Below, piece by piece: positions 7,932 to 16,762 of a stretch of DNA of 64,000 bases (positions within the stretch are counted from its first letter, which is position 1; the number at the start of each line of letters is the position of its first letter). The translations under genes were made by a program, and so were the position numbers. Under the pieces are notes generated by a model. That model did no database searches. It was not told where the DNA came from and worked only from the letters and a program-made list of their open reading frames with translations. Source of the stretch: Cystobacterineae bacterium (GTDB lineage: Bacteria; Myxococcota; Myxococcia; Myxococcales; Myxococcaceae); the NCBI GenBank assembly GCA_009781495.1, contig WQYA01000001.1:1-64000 (forward strand), read 5' to 3'.

Positions 7932-10694
7932 ATGAATAAAGACTGTTATTATTTCGGTGCCCCCCAAGCGGACGGCGACAGCTCCATGAACAGCTTGTTG
8001 GGTGGCAAAGGCGCCAACCTGGCGGAGATGACGAACCTGGGAATTCCCGTCCCTCCGGGGTTTACGCTGACCACCGAAGTTTGCTTGCGCTATACGCAGG
8101 AAGCCAAGCTGCCTGACAACGTCAAAGCCCAAGTAGAGCAAGCCCTCGCGCGTATGGAAAAAGAGGTAGGCCGCAATTTTGGAAAACCCAGTGCGCCCTT
8201 GCTGGTGAGTGTACGCTCCGGGGCCCGGGCCTCCATGCCGGGTATGATGGATACCATTTTAAATTTAGGGCTAAACGAGGAGATAGTGCAGGCCTTAGCG
8301 AAGGAAACCAATAACCCCCACTTCGCCTATGACGCCTACCGTCGTTTTATTGCCATGTATTCCGACGTTGTGCTGGGTGTTTCCAAGGAGCATTTTGAGA
8401 AGGAGTTGGACGAGCTCCGCCGCGAGGTTGCCAAGCGCAAAGGGTTGGCTTTGGAGAAGCTGAACCCTGAGGAACTCAAACAAGCCGTGCCCGACAACGC
8501 ATTGTCGGCAGAGGACTTGAAGGAGCTGGTGAAGCGCTCCCTGGCCATTGTGGAACAGAAGCTGCAAAAGCCCTTCCCGACGGACCCGAAGGAGCAACTG
8601 TGGGGCGCCATTGGCGCGGTGTTTGAGTCATGGAACAACGACAGGGCCATTGCCTATCGTCGGATGAACCAAATTCCCGACGAGTGGGGAACCGCTTGCA
8701 ACGTGCAAGCCATGGTGTTTGGCAATTTGAGCGACGACTCTGCAACGGGTGTTTGCTTCACCAGAGACCCGCGCACCGGCGAGCGTGAATTTTTTGGCGA
8801 GTGGTTGCCGAATGCGCAGGGCGAAGACGTGGTTGCCGGCACACGCACGCCTTTCAACGTGACGAAGAAAGCCGGCGGCGACGACGCTTTGGAAGTGAAA
8901 ATGTCCGAGTGCTATGAGGAGCTGGTGCGGATTTATCAGCTGCTGGAGAAGCACTACCGCGACATGTTGGACATTGAGTTTACCATTCAGCGAGGCAAAC
9001 TCTATTTGTTGCAGTGCCGCGTAGGCGGACGCTCCGGCCGCGCCTCCGTGCGCCTGGCCGTTGAAATGGTGCACGAGGGCCTCATTTCCAAGCAGGAAGC
9101 TGTGCTGCGCGTCCCCCCCCACAAGTTGGACGAGTTGCTGCACCCCGCCGTCAACCCCGACGCCCCCAAAACCTTGTTGGCCAAGGGCTTGCCCGCGGGC
9201 CCCGGCGCCGCTTGTGGCCACATGGCCTTCTCCGCAGACGAAGCCGCGCGTATGGCCGGTGAAGGCAAGAGCGTCATTCTCGTCCGCCGCGAGACTTCGC
9301 CCGAAGACATTCACGGCATGAAAGCTTCCAACGGCATCCTCACGGCCCGCGGCGGCATGACCAGCCACGCGGCGGTGGTTGCGCGCGTTATTGGCAAATG
9401 CTGCATTGTGGGTTGCTCCGCCATGGACATTGACTATGCCAAGAAGACGGCAACCATTTCCATTTATGCCAAGGACGGGCACGTTGAGAAAACCGTCGTC
9501 CTCAAAGAAGGGGACGAGGTGACGCTTTCGGTGGACGACAAAGGTGGGGCCGTCTATTTGGGCAAGGTGCCGATGACGAATGCGCAGACGGGCGCGCATT
9601 TTGAGGAGTTGATGCAGTGGGCCGACACGTTTAGGCGCATGCGCATTCGCACGAATGCCGACAAAGCCTCTGAAGCCAAGGTGGCCATGGATTTTGGCGC
9701 CGAAGGCATTGGGCTTTGCCGCACGGAGCACATGTTTTTTGAGGAAGACAGGGTGCCGTTGATGCGGGAGATGATTGTGGCCGACACCCAGGCCGAGCGC
9801 GAAGTGGCGCTGGCCAAGTTGTTGCCGCTGCAGCGCGCCGACTTTGTGGCGCTTTTCAAACAGATGGCCGGGTTGCCGGTGACCATTCGTCTGTTGGACC
9901 CGCCGCTGCATGAGTTTTTGCCGACCGACGAGGCGCAGTTTGCCGCTTTGGCCAAGGCCACGGGTTTGACGGTGGCAGACTTGAAGCGCCGCTCCGACGA
10001 GCGCCACGAGCAAAACCCCATGTTGGGCCACCGCGGTGTACGTTTGGCCATTACCTACCCTGAAATTTATGCCATGCAGGTGCGCGCCATTCTCGAAGCC
10101 GCTTGCGGGGTGCAAAAAGAAGGGAAGGGGAAGGTAGTACCCGAAATTATGATTCCCTTAGCCGCAACCGTACAAGAGTTAGAAATTTGCAAAAAAATAG
10201 TGGAGAAGATAGCCGCCGAAGTATTCGCAGAACAAGGGGTGAAGCTGGACTACCTCTATGGGACGATGATTGAGCTTCCGCGCGCGGCCCTGTGTGCGGA
10301 TTCGCTGGCGAAGGAGGCCGAGTTTTTCAGCTTCGGCACCAACGACTTGACGCAAACCGGCTGGGGACTTTCCCGCGACGATGCCGGAAGGTTTTTGCCG
10401 GCCTATGAGGCCTCCGGCATTGTGAAGAAGGACCCCTTCCAAACCCTCGACACCGAAGGCGTAGGCGCGTTGGTGGAAATGGCTTGCCTGAAGGGACGAA
10501 AAACGCGCCCCGGTATGAAGCTGGGGGTTTGCGGAGAGCATGGGGGAGACCCGGCCTCTATTTTCTTCTTTGACGGCATTGGCCTGGACTATGTCAGCTG
10601 CTCTCCCTTCCGCGTGCCCATTGCCCGTTTGTCCGCCGCCCAAGCGACTTTGAAGAGTGCAGGCAAACAACGCTCCGGAAGCAGCGAAGTCTGA
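7932..10694 (+). CDS. ppdK: Pyruvate, phosphate dikinase
   Basis: Interconverts pyruvate + ATP + Pi and phosphoenolpyruvate + AMP + PPi, linking glycolysis and gluconeogenesis in the cytoplasm. The N-terminal ATP-grasp domain has GGKGANLAEM and VRSGARASMPGMMDT. The swivelling phospho-histidine domain has GGMTSHAAVVAR, with the catalytic His at about residue 479. The C-terminal PEP/pyruvate barrel has GTNDLTQ and the catalytic Cys in CGEHGGDP. Length is about 920 residues, usual for the family. The ATG at 7932 gives the conserved MNKDCYYFG start; GTG 7887 or the TTGs at 7905/7908, which suit the AGGAGG better, would add a short leader. Two terminators follow. Confidence 0.95.
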   Translation: MNKDCYYFGAPQADGDSSMNSLLGGKGANLAEMTNLGIPVPPGFTLTTEVCLRYTQEAKLPDNVKAQVEQALARMEKEVGRNFGKPSAPLLVSVRSGARASMPGMMDTILNLGLNEEIVQALAKETNNPHFAYDAYRRFIAMYSDVVLGVSKEHFEKELDELRREVAKRKGLALEKLNPEELKQAVPDNALSAEDLKELVKRSLAIVEQKLQKPFPTDPKEQLWGAIGAVFESWNNDRAIAYRRMNQIPDEWGTACNVQAMVFGNLSDDSATGVCFTRDPRTGEREFFGEWLPNAQGEDVVAGTRTPFNVTKKAGGDDALEVKMSECYEELVRIYQLLEKHYRDMLDIEFTIQRGKLYLLQCRVGGRSGRASVRLAVEMVHEGLISKQEAVLRVPPHKLDELLHPAVNPDAPKTLLAKGLPAGPGAACGHMAFSADEAARMAGEGKSVILVRRETSPEDIHGMKASNGILTARGGMTSHAAVVARVIGKCCIVGCSAMDIDYAKKTATISIYAKDGHVEKTVVLKEGDEVTLSVDDKGGAVYLGKVPMTNAQTGAHFEELMQWADTFRRMRIRTNADKASEAKVAMDFGAEGIGLCRTEHMFFEEDRVPLMREMIVADTQAEREVALAKLLPLQRADFVALFKQMAGLPVTIRLLDPPLHEFLPTDEAQFAALAKATGLTVADLKRRSDERHEQNPMLGHRGVRLAITYPEIYAMQVRAILEAACGVQKEGKGKVVPEIMIPLAATVQELEICKKIVEKIAAEVFAEQGVKLDYLYGTMIELPRAALCADSLAKEAEFFSFGTNDLTQTGWGLSRDDAGRFLPAYEASGIVKKDPFQTLDTEGVGALVEMACLKGRKTRPGMKLGVCGEHGGDPASIFFFDGIGLDYVSCSPFRVPIARLSAAQATLKSAGKQRSGSSEV

Positions 10695-10718
10695 AGAAAT
10701 GTATGACCTAGACTCAAG

Positions 10719-10748
10719 CCCCGCTTGCCCATGCAGGCGGGGTTTTTT
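10719..10748 (+). terminator. Rho-independent terminator after ppdK
   Basis: Stem CCCCGC (10719-10724) pairs with GCGGGG (10737-10742), followed by six T residues. It begins about 25 bases after the ppdK stop codon. Confidence 0.75.
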
Positions 10749-10749
10749 G

Positions 10750-10775
10750 AAGCCCCGCCTCCCTGCGGGGCTTTT
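10750..10775 (+). terminator. Second tandem terminator after ppdK
   Basis: Stem AAGCCCCGC (10750-10758) pairs with GCGGGGCTT (10765-10773) and ends in a short T run. It directly follows the first terminator. The stem is nearly identical to those behind the two Cys-rich lipoprotein genes. Confidence 0.7.
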
Positions 10776-10955
10776 GAGTGTAGGCTGGCCTCAAGAAAAG
10801 CATGCTTGAAATGGGAGGAAGCTTCCCAGACACTTTCCCTTTTATAAGGCTTATAGAAAACTCTTGCGCTCGCACATGCGAAGAAAATTAAATTAAAGTC
10901 TCAATATTTCGTTTATTTTTGCGGTTGAACCCGGGAAAGGCTGCAAAACGATTTC

Positions 10956-10983
10956 TTGACTATCAGCAAAACACGACTAGATG
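10956..10983 (+). promoter_or_regulatory. Candidate sigma-70 promoter for the first Cys-rich lipoprotein
   Basis: TTGACT (10956-10961) and TAGATG (10978-10983) are separated by 16 bases, in the otherwise empty 268 bases between the ppdK terminators and the lipoprotein gene. The -10 box is a poor match, so this is tentative. Nothing else was seen in the gap apart from A/T-rich sequence upstream of the -35 box. Confidence 0.3.
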
Positions 10984-11043
10984 TAGGGAATCACCGATGG
11001 TCAATTGTGCTGGCCAGAAGTTTTCCTTAAGGAGCAAACACAG

Positions 11044-11367
11044 ATGAAGAAGCTGATGATGATGTTGGTCGCCGCCATGGCGATGATGATGTTCGGTTGT
11101 TCCAAAAACGACTGTGAGAAGGCTGGTAACGTTGGGAAGGATGCGATGGAGACTTATTGCAAAAGTCATAAGAAATGCGACGCTTGCGAGTGCATCCTGA
11201 ATCCCAACTCGAAAGATTGCGAACCTGATTCTGACCCAACAGATGAAGAAGACGATAAATGCGAGGGAGCAGAGCTTACATTGGCTGAAACCTGCTTAAA
11301 GGATGAGAAAAAATGTGGGGACCTTGCGGTTTCGGAAATAAAACGCGCATGCGAAGGAAGGGACTAA
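11044..11367 (+). CDS. Small Cys-rich lipoprotein, copy 1
   Basis: I do not recognise a family. The ATG at 11044 follows a good Shine-Dalgarno (AAGGAGC) and gives a 107-residue protein. It has a Met-rich signal peptide (MKKLMMMLVAAMAMMMFGC) with the lipid-acceptor Cys in FGC. The mature part has ten further cysteines: NDC, ETYC, a CxxCxC cluster, KDC, KC, CLKDEKKC and AC. Charged residues dominate between them. All ten align with the paralogue at 11679-12032, so they are probably disulfides or a metal site in a periplasmic protein. The gene is flanked by terminators, so it is a single-gene transcription unit. Confidence 0.7.
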   Translation: MKKLMMMLVAAMAMMMFGCSKNDCEKAGNVGKDAMETYCKSHKKCDACECILNPNSKDCEPDSDPTDEEDDKCEGAELTLAETCLKDEKKCGDLAVSEIKRACEGRD

Positions 11368-11404
11368 ACCCACCTTTTAAGTGTCTAAAAATATAGGTTT
11401 AAAA

Positions 11405-11431
11405 AAGCCCCACCCCGTGCGGGGCTTTTTT
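11405..11431 (+). terminator. Rho-independent terminator after Cys-rich lipoprotein 1
   Basis: AAGCCCC (11405-11411) pairs with GGGGCTT (11421-11427), followed by an uninterrupted T run to 11431. Confidence 0.75.
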
Positions 11432-11491
11432 GATGCCCGGGCGCCTATGGCTACCCATAACACCATGCTTAGACTGGGCTAAACCAGGCCT

Positions 11492-11510
11492 GGGGTATCT
11501 CTGATACCCC
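11492..11510. other. Perfect 8-bp palindrome in the intergenic region
   Basis: GGGGTATC (11492-11499) and GATACCCC (11503-11510) form a perfect stem with a 3-base loop. There is no T run after it, so it is not a typical terminator; it could be a protein-binding site. A half copy, GGGGTATG, follows near 11533. The rest of the 11432-11678 gap shows nothing recognisable. Confidence 0.4.
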
Positions 11511-11678
11511 TAGGGCTTCATGATATATAGCTGGGGTATGTAACAAATACCTTCTTCCAACGACATAGAGACAGGGGTTCATTTTGTTTTAGAGTTGAAC
11601 TCAAAGAGGTTTGAGGGGTTGCCCCCCAAATCCTTGAAGCCGAACCCTTTGTTTTTTCTCAATAAGGAAGGATGGTTT

Positions 11679-12032
11679 ATGAAGAAATGGATGATGATGT
11701 TGGTCGCCGCCATGGCGATGATGAGCTTCGGTTGCGCCAAGAACGATTGTGAGAGGGCTACTGACATTATATTGGATGCCCAGGAGACTTATTGCAAAGA
11801 TCATAAGAGTTGCAGCAATTGCAAATGCATTCTGGACCCTAAAGCTTCAGGTTGCAGCACCTTTTCTGATGCAAAAGACAAAAAAGAAAGGGAAGATGCA
11901 GCATGTGAGGGGGAAACGCTAAAAGGTGCTCAAGAGTGCTTAAAAAATGAGAAAACATGTACAGATACCATTCTTTTGGGGCTAAGGAGCAGCTGCGGAG
12001 ACAATTCGTGGATTCCAGGGTATCCATACTAA
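11679..12032 (+). CDS. Small Cys-rich lipoprotein, copy 2
   Basis: Tandem paralogue of the preceding gene: 117 residues from the ATG at 11679, which follows AAGGAAGG. The signal peptide is almost identical in DNA and protein, with lipid-acceptor Cys in FGC. The Cys framework (NDC, ETYC, SCSNCKC, GC, AACEG, CLKNEKTC, SSC) is conserved while the intervening residues have diverged, the pattern expected when the fold depends on disulfides or a bound metal. The C-terminus carries an extra short tail ending PGYPY. No function can be assigned. It has its own terminator. Confidence 0.7.
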   Translation: MKKWMMMLVAAMAMMSFGCAKNDCERATDIILDAQETYCKDHKSCSNCKCILDPKASGCSTFSDAKDKKEREDAACEGETLKGAQECLKNEKTCTDTILLGLRSSCGDNSWIPGYPY

Positions 12033-12071
12033 GCTTAGCCTTTAAAAGACAGGTTTAACAAAGGGTTAACA

Positions 12072-12098
12072 AAGCCCCGCCCCGTGCGGGGCTTTTTT
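12072..12098 (+). terminator. Rho-independent terminator after Cys-rich lipoprotein 2
   Basis: AAGCCCCGC (12072-12080) pairs with GCGGGGCTT (12086-12094) around a 5-base loop, with T residues to 12098. Confidence 0.8.
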
Positions 12099-12196
12099 AG
12101 CCCCAGGGCGCTAGAGGAGCCCCATAGGTTGGATGGCCATAGCCCCATGGACACCTGTTAAAGGGGGTTTAAACCTGTCTAAACCCCTAGGGTATT

Positions 12197-12880
12197 TTAA
12201 AAGTTTCGGCTAAGGCCATAGACTGCCCAGATACACGGCAAAACGACAACGGCAGAGGCCAAAAGCAGCCAGCCTCGACGGCCCCCCTTGGCATGTTGGA
12301 GCAAGGCCAGGCCGCCCACAAAACCCGCCGCTGCGCCGCCGGCGTGGCCGGCAAGGCTGATACCCGGCAGCAAACTCAAAACGGCAATTTGAATGAACCA
12401 AAAAAGCAAGTTTTTTCGGGCTTGGCGCCCCACCAAAGGCAGCATGGCGCCCGCCCAGGCGAGAATGACGCCTGAAGCGCCTACCATCAGCGCCTCGGGG
12501 CTGAACAACATGGACGACAGGGCGGTGCCCAATGCGCCCAACAGAGAAACCCACAAAAAAAGCCCAGAGCCAATGTAGGCTTCAAGGTTGCGGCCCAGGC
12601 CATAGGCCACCCACATGTTGAGGGACACATGCAAGATGCCGCCATGGAGGAAATGGCAGCTGAGAATGCGCCACCATTGCCCAATTTTAACATAGGGGGC
12701 ATATAAGCCAAAATGGCGAACCCAGTCTTCGTGTTGGCCCATGAAGGTGCCAAGCACAAAAAGGGCAATGCATACAGCCATATAACCATAAGTCACCCAA
12801 GGTATGCGCTGCGGGAGAGGAGGAGGTGGTGGGGCCTCCATAGGCATATCCGGGAAAGCTTCGGGGTGTGGGTTATTCAT
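12197..12880 (-). CDS. Rhomboid-family intramembrane serine protease
   Basis: Polytopic membrane protease that cleaves transmembrane substrates within the inner membrane. All rhomboid hallmarks are visible: WRILSCHFLHGG followed by HVSLNMW (the HxxxN oxyanion motif), GASG with the catalytic Ser136, and GHAGGAAAGF with the catalytic His179. About six hydrophobic segments follow a 25-residue proline-rich cytoplasmic start. The ATG overlaps the nadB stop by four bases (ATGA), so the two genes form an operon although their functions seem unrelated. The substrate is unknown. Confidence 0.9.
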   Translation of the reverse strand: MNNPHPEAFPDMPMEAPPPPPLPQRIPWVTYGYMAVCIALFVLGTFMGQHEDWVRHFGLYAPYVKIGQWWRILSCHFLHGGILHVSLNMWVAYGLGRNLEAYIGSGLFLWVSLLGALGTALSSMLFSPEALMVGASGVILAWAGAMLPLVGRQARKNLLFWFIQIAVLSLLPGISLAGHAGGAAAGFVGGLALLQHAKGGRRGWLLLASAVVVLPCIWAVYGLSRNF

Positions 12881-14460
12881 GGCTCCCTTTGCACAAAGCT
12901 ATCGGGTTGGGGGGAGGGGAGGGTATTGGGCCAGTCCTGGCTGGTATGCAAGCCCCGGCTTTCTTTGCGCAAGAGGGCGCACTCCACAATCAAATAGGCC
13001 ACGTCCGCAATGTTTCGCAGCTCCAGCATGTCGCGTGTAACGACATATTCGCCATAGAAGGCGCGAATTTCCTCTCGCAGCCATTTCAACCTGCGTTTGG
13101 CCAGCAAGAGGCGTTTGTCGGAGCGTACAATGCCGACGAGGTTCCACATGAGGCGGCGAATGTCCTCCCAATTTTGGCGCACCAACACCCCCTCAAAGCT
13201 GTCGGGTTTGCCCTTATAAATCCACGGTGCAATGGGCTCAAAGCCGGGCTGAGTTTCTTGGAGTGCGGCCACGGCGGCCATGGCGGCGCGGTGTCCAAAC
13301 ACCAGGCCTTCCAGCAAGGAGTTGGAGGCCAGGCGGTTGGCGCCGTGCAGTCCCGTATGCGCGACTTCGCCGACGGCAAAGAGTCCGGGGAGGGTGCTAT
13401 GCCCATCCAAGTCGGTATCTATGCCGCCGCATTGGTAGTGTGCGGCGGGTACAACGGGGATAGGGGTGGTTACCATATCCACACCGAAGGAGCGGCAGGT
13501 AGCCAGGAGGTTAGGGAAGCGCTCTTTCAGGAAAGTTTGGCCCAGGTGGCGTACGTCCAGCAGCAGGTGCGTATCGCCGCTTTTTTTCATTTCGGTATCC
13601 ATGGCGCGCGTCACCACATCGCGCGGCGCCAAGTCGCCCTGGTGGTGGTAGTTTTGCATGAAGCTTTGGCCGCTTCTCAAGCGGAGGATGCCGCCCTCCC
13701 CGCGTACGGCCTCACTGAGGAGGAAGTTTTTAGCCTCAGGGTGGAAGAGGCAGGTGGGGTGGAATTGGAAAAACTCCATGTTGGCAATACGCGCACCGGC
13801 ACGGAAGGCCATGGCCAGCCCATCCCCCGTAGCCACATCCGGGTTAGAGGTATAAAGGTAGGCCTTGCCGGAGCCCCCGGTAGCCAAAACGGTTTGCCGC
13901 GCGTGGAAGGCTTCAATATGCCCACCCTCCATTAATACATAGGCCCCTAAACACCGCCCCTGCCCGAGGGGGAGACGTTTGTCGCACACCAAGTCAATGG
14001 CGCAACTGTGCTCGAAGAAGGAAATTTGGGGCAAGCTGCGGCAATGTTTCAGCAAAGCGCGTTGTACCTCTTTGCCCGTTATGTCTCCGGCGTGGACAAT
14101 ACGGCGGCGGGAGTGGCCGCCTTCACGGGTTAAGTCATAGCGGCCGTCGCTTTTGACGTCAAAATGGCAGCCCAGGGCCGCAAGCTCCAAAAGCCTTTGG
14201 GGGCCCTCTTCCACCGTCACACGTACCGCGTTTTCGCGGCATTGGCCGGCGCCGGCCACCAGGCTGTCTTCCACGTGCAACTCAAAGCTGTCGCTCTTAT
14301 CCAACACGGAGGCAATGCCCCCTTGGGCTTGGCTTGTGCTGGTTTCTTCGGCCCCTCGTTTCGTCAAAACGGCGACACGTCCATATTGGGCTGCAACACG
14401 GGCGAAGCTAAGGCCCGCAACTCCACTCCCAATGACAAGAAAGTCATATTCCAGGCGCAT
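12877..14460 (-). CDS. nadB: L-aspartate oxidase
   Basis: Flavoenzyme that oxidises L-aspartate to iminoaspartate, the first step of de novo NAD synthesis, in the cytoplasm. The FAD-binding loop GSGVAGLS is at the N-terminus. Active-site regions HSRRRIVHAGD, RDVVTRAMDTEM and PAAHYQCGG are all present, followed by the helical C-terminal domain shared with fumarate reductases. Length and the short inter-domain motifs fit NadB rather than SdhA. I chose the ATG at 14460, preceded by AAGGGG and giving the usual MRLEYDFLVIGSG start; an ATG at 14511 would add 17 atypical residues. nadA and nadC are not in the window. Confidence 0.93.
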   Translation of the reverse strand: MRLEYDFLVIGSGVAGLSFARVAAQYGRVAVLTKRGAEETSTSQAQGGIASVLDKSDSFELHVEDSLVAGAGQCRENAVRVTVEEGPQRLLELAALGCHFDVKSDGRYDLTREGGHSRRRIVHAGDITGKEVQRALLKHCRSLPQISFFEHSCAIDLVCDKRLPLGQGRCLGAYVLMEGGHIEAFHARQTVLATGGSGKAYLYTSNPDVATGDGLAMAFRAGARIANMEFFQFHPTCLFHPEAKNFLLSEAVRGEGGILRLRSGQSFMQNYHHQGDLAPRDVVTRAMDTEMKKSGDTHLLLDVRHLGQTFLKERFPNLLATCRSFGVDMVTTPIPVVPAAHYQCGGIDTDLDGHSTLPGLFAVGEVAHTGLHGANRLASNSLLEGLVFGHRAAMAAVAALQETQPGFEPIAPWIYKGKPDSFEGVLVRQNWEDIRRLMWNLVGIVRSDKRLLLAKRRLKWLREEIRAFYGEYVVTRDMLELRNIADVAYLIVECALLRKESRGLHTSQDWPNTLPSPQPDSFVQREP

Positions 14461-14561
14461 GCCCCTTGTTCCCCCGAGTTGTTTTTTTTGGCAACGAAAA
14501 ATGCTAAACATTTCATTATGGGCTAAACCGTTTAAAGGCCCTCTAAAGCTTTGTGTCTCAT

Positions 14562-15218
14562 ATGTTTCATTTCCGGTTTTATATATGCCCCCTTGCCGCC
14601 GTCGGCCTTGCCCTGTGGGTGGGTGTTGTTTCGGCAGAAGAAGGCAAAATTTATAAATACATTGGGGAGAATGGAACCACTGTTTACACCAATGTACCCA
14701 GGGGGCGCGACAAAGCGAAGGCTTCTGCTATACCCAAGTCAGCTCAAATGGGCGCGGGTGCAACAGGGGCGCAAAACGCGGTTTTCCAAGCCAAATATGA
14801 GCCTTTCGAGGAAATGGTGCTTGCCTGTGCTCAAAAATATCAACTGCCGGCTGCCTTGTTGAAGGCCGTCATGCATGTGGAGTCCGCTTTTGAGCCTGGG
14901 GCGGTTTCTCCAAAAGGCGCCGTGGGCCTCATGCAGCTGATGCCCCAAACGGCTCAACAACTGGCTGTGGAAAACCTCGTGGATGCCGACGCCAACATTG
15001 AAGCGGGCGCACGTTATTTGAGAATACTTTCAGACTTGTTTGAAGGGAATATGGTGCAGACGCTTGCAGCCTATAACGCGGGGCCTAATGCCGTAAAAAA
15101 ATACGGTGGGCAAATCCCTCCCTATGCAGAAACACAGTTATATGTGCGAAAGGTGCTATCCCTCTATTTTGTCTACCAATACAAAAATACACAGCGGAAG
15201 GAGGAACCAAAGCCATGA
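14562..15218 (+). CDS. SLT-type lytic murein transglycosylase
   Basis: Periplasmic peptidoglycan lyase producing 1,6-anhydromuropeptides. A signal peptide (to about VVSA) is followed by a DUF4124-like segment with KIYKYIGENG. The goose-lysozyme-type catalytic domain has the catalytic Glu in HVESAF (about residue 107), then GAVGLMQLMP and AAYNAGP, all diagnostic. It is short (about 218 residues), with no separate binding module. A GTG at 14553 would add three residues. The stop overlaps the next start by four bases (ATGA), tying it to the TPR gene. It is divergent from nadB. Confidence 0.9.
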   Translation: MFHFRFYICPLAAVGLALWVGVVSAEEGKIYKYIGENGTTVYTNVPRGRDKAKASAIPKSAQMGAGATGAQNAVFQAKYEPFEEMVLACAQKYQLPAALLKAVMHVESAFEPGAVSPKGAVGLMQLMPQTAQQLAVENLVDADANIEAGARYLRILSDLFEGNMVQTLAAYNAGPNAVKKYGGQIPPYAETQLYVRKVLSLYFVYQYKNTQRKEEPKP

Positions 15219-16762
15219 AAGCTCAAAGTGTGGTGGACGAGGCCGCATTTCTTGAAGCCTTCTATCGTGGAGGAGAATGGCTCGCTCAAGGCGACTTCGC
15301 TGCGGCCAAAACCCACTTGGAGCAGGCTTTGCGCCTAAGCCCCAACAATGAAAAAACCCAAAACCTGCTCGGCCTCACCTATTTTAAACTCAGCCTCTGG
15401 AAAGATGCGGCGCAAATTTATGAGGCCCTTATCCGCAATAACCCGGGGGATGCTACCCTCCACATTAACCTGGGCCTGGTCTTCCTTAAACAAAACAACA
15501 CCAACCACGCCATACGCACCTTTGAAACGGCCATAGGCCTTCAACAGGACAACAAGAAGGCCCATAACTACTTGGGGCTTGCCCTGGCCCAAGGTGGAGA
15601 ATATTCTCGCGCGCGTGAGCATTTTCTGCTGGCAGGCTCCGAGGCCATGGCTTCGCGTATGCATCAAATTTTGGAGGAGTTGGGCAATACAGCCCCCAAG
15701 CCCCATGCGGACCCTCCTGAAGAAGCCCCAAAACCACCTCAAGAAACCTCCACACCGCCTCAAGAAGCCCTACCGCCTTCCCCTATTCCCCAACCACAAG
15801 AGTTGCCCCCCCTTCCCCCAATGACAGAAAAGCCAGCCCCCCCAGAAGCCTCCCCCCCAGAAGAGCTGCCCCCTAAGCCCCTTGCGGAACAGAGGGAAAA
15901 AGCACCTGTGGACAGCGCAGCCCAGGCGCCCCATGTGGCCCCTAAGCCAAGCCTAACCCAAGCCCAACCGCTTCCTTTTTCTTCAACCCCCGCCCCCATA
16001 AAAAGCTCTGTAGCTGCGGCCAAACCTCCTGAAAATTCCCCACCAGAAAAGGAGGATGTTTTTCCACTGCCTTCCGCTCAGAGAGACTCAAAGCCCATGG
16101 AGCGTTTTCAACCTCCTTCCATAGAGGAGATGCTCAACGCAGGGTTTAAAATTTCGCAAGCTGTTACGGTGTTGCCATGGCCGCAAGAAGGCGCTGAGCT
16201 TTTTCAAGTCGACAAGGAGGTGGTTGTCATCGCCGTACAAGGTGAGCTGCTGACGCGTCTGACGGGCTTGTTGGCTGCGGCGGGGAATTTGGATGCGGCT
16301 CCCGAAATGCGTCGTTACCGCGGGCGTTCAACCGACAGCCCTTTCGGGGTGGGGCAAGATCAAATGCAGCGCCTCATAGGCGCGGGTGTGCTGTTTGTTG
16401 AGAAAGCGGCAACAGAATTTTTGAGCCTTTCTTTGGATGAGGGCAGCCTTTATTTGCGCGAAGAAAACCTCTTTGCTTTTGATGAGCAGTTAAATTTTGA
16501 AAACGGGAGGCTATCAGGGGAGGATGGTTGGAGCATAGACATGGTACACCTCAGGGGGGAGGGGAAGTTATTGCTGCGTCTCAAGGGGATGTTACGTCGT
16601 GTCCCGGTACCCTCTTCCATGCCTTTGCGTGTGCCTGTTTCTCAATTGGTGGGTTGGTATGGCCAACTGACGCCCGTATTAAGCGCCATGGTAGGCCGCA
16701 GCACCATTGTACTTAGCGGCACAGGCTCCGCGCTCATCAGCGTTGCAGGTTTTAGGCCATGA
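15215..16762 (+). CDS. TPR protein with proline-rich linker and AIM24-like C-terminal domain
   Basis: Three parts can be seen. Residues 10-150 hold TPR-like repeats (for example AKTHLEQALRLSPNN and TLHINLGLVFLKQNN). Residues 160-300 are a proline-rich linker with repeated PPQE units. The last 210 residues resemble the AIM24 family, a beta-rich trimer-forming fold with hydrophobic Gly-containing strands such as GAGVLFVEKAA. No signal peptide is visible, so it is probably cytoplasmic. It overlaps the transglycosylase and pgsA genes by four bases on each side, a tight three-gene operon. Function is unknown; TPRs suggest a scaffold. The AIM24 assignment is by pattern only. Confidence 0.65.
   Translation: MKAQSVVDEAAFLEAFYRGGEWLAQGDFAAAKTHLEQALRLSPNNEKTQNLLGLTYFKLSLWKDAAQIYEALIRNNPGDATLHINLGLVFLKQNNTNHAIRTFETAIGLQQDNKKAHNYLGLALAQGGEYSRAREHFLLAGSEAMASRMHQILEELGNTAPKPHADPPEEAPKPPQETSTPPQEALPPSPIPQPQELPPLPPMTEKPAPPEASPPEELPPKPLAEQREKAPVDSAAQAPHVAPKPSLTQAQPLPFSSTPAPIKSSVAAAKPPENSPPEKEDVFPLPSAQRDSKPMERFQPPSIEEMLNAGFKISQAVTVLPWPQEGAELFQVDKEVVVIAVQGELLTRLTGLLAAAGNLDAAPEMRRYRGRSTDSPFGVGQDQMQRLIGAGVLFVEKAATEFLSLSLDEGSLYLREENLFAFDEQLNFENGRLSGEDGWSIDMVHLRGEGKLLLRLKGMLRRVPVPSSMPLRVPVSQLVGWYGQLTPVLSAMVGRSTIVLSGTGSALISVAGFRP

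Noticed and set aside
8628-10115. 495-codon minus-strand frame opposite ppdK
   Set aside because: His-rich, Gly/Ala-rich composition without motifs, fully inside the certain ppdK gene.
11492-11510. Third terminator near the Cys-rich lipoproteins
   Set aside because: The stem is perfect but no T run follows; kept only as a palindrome.
12868-13935. 355-codon plus-strand frame opposite nadB
   Set aside because: nadB has all family motifs; the opposite frame has none.
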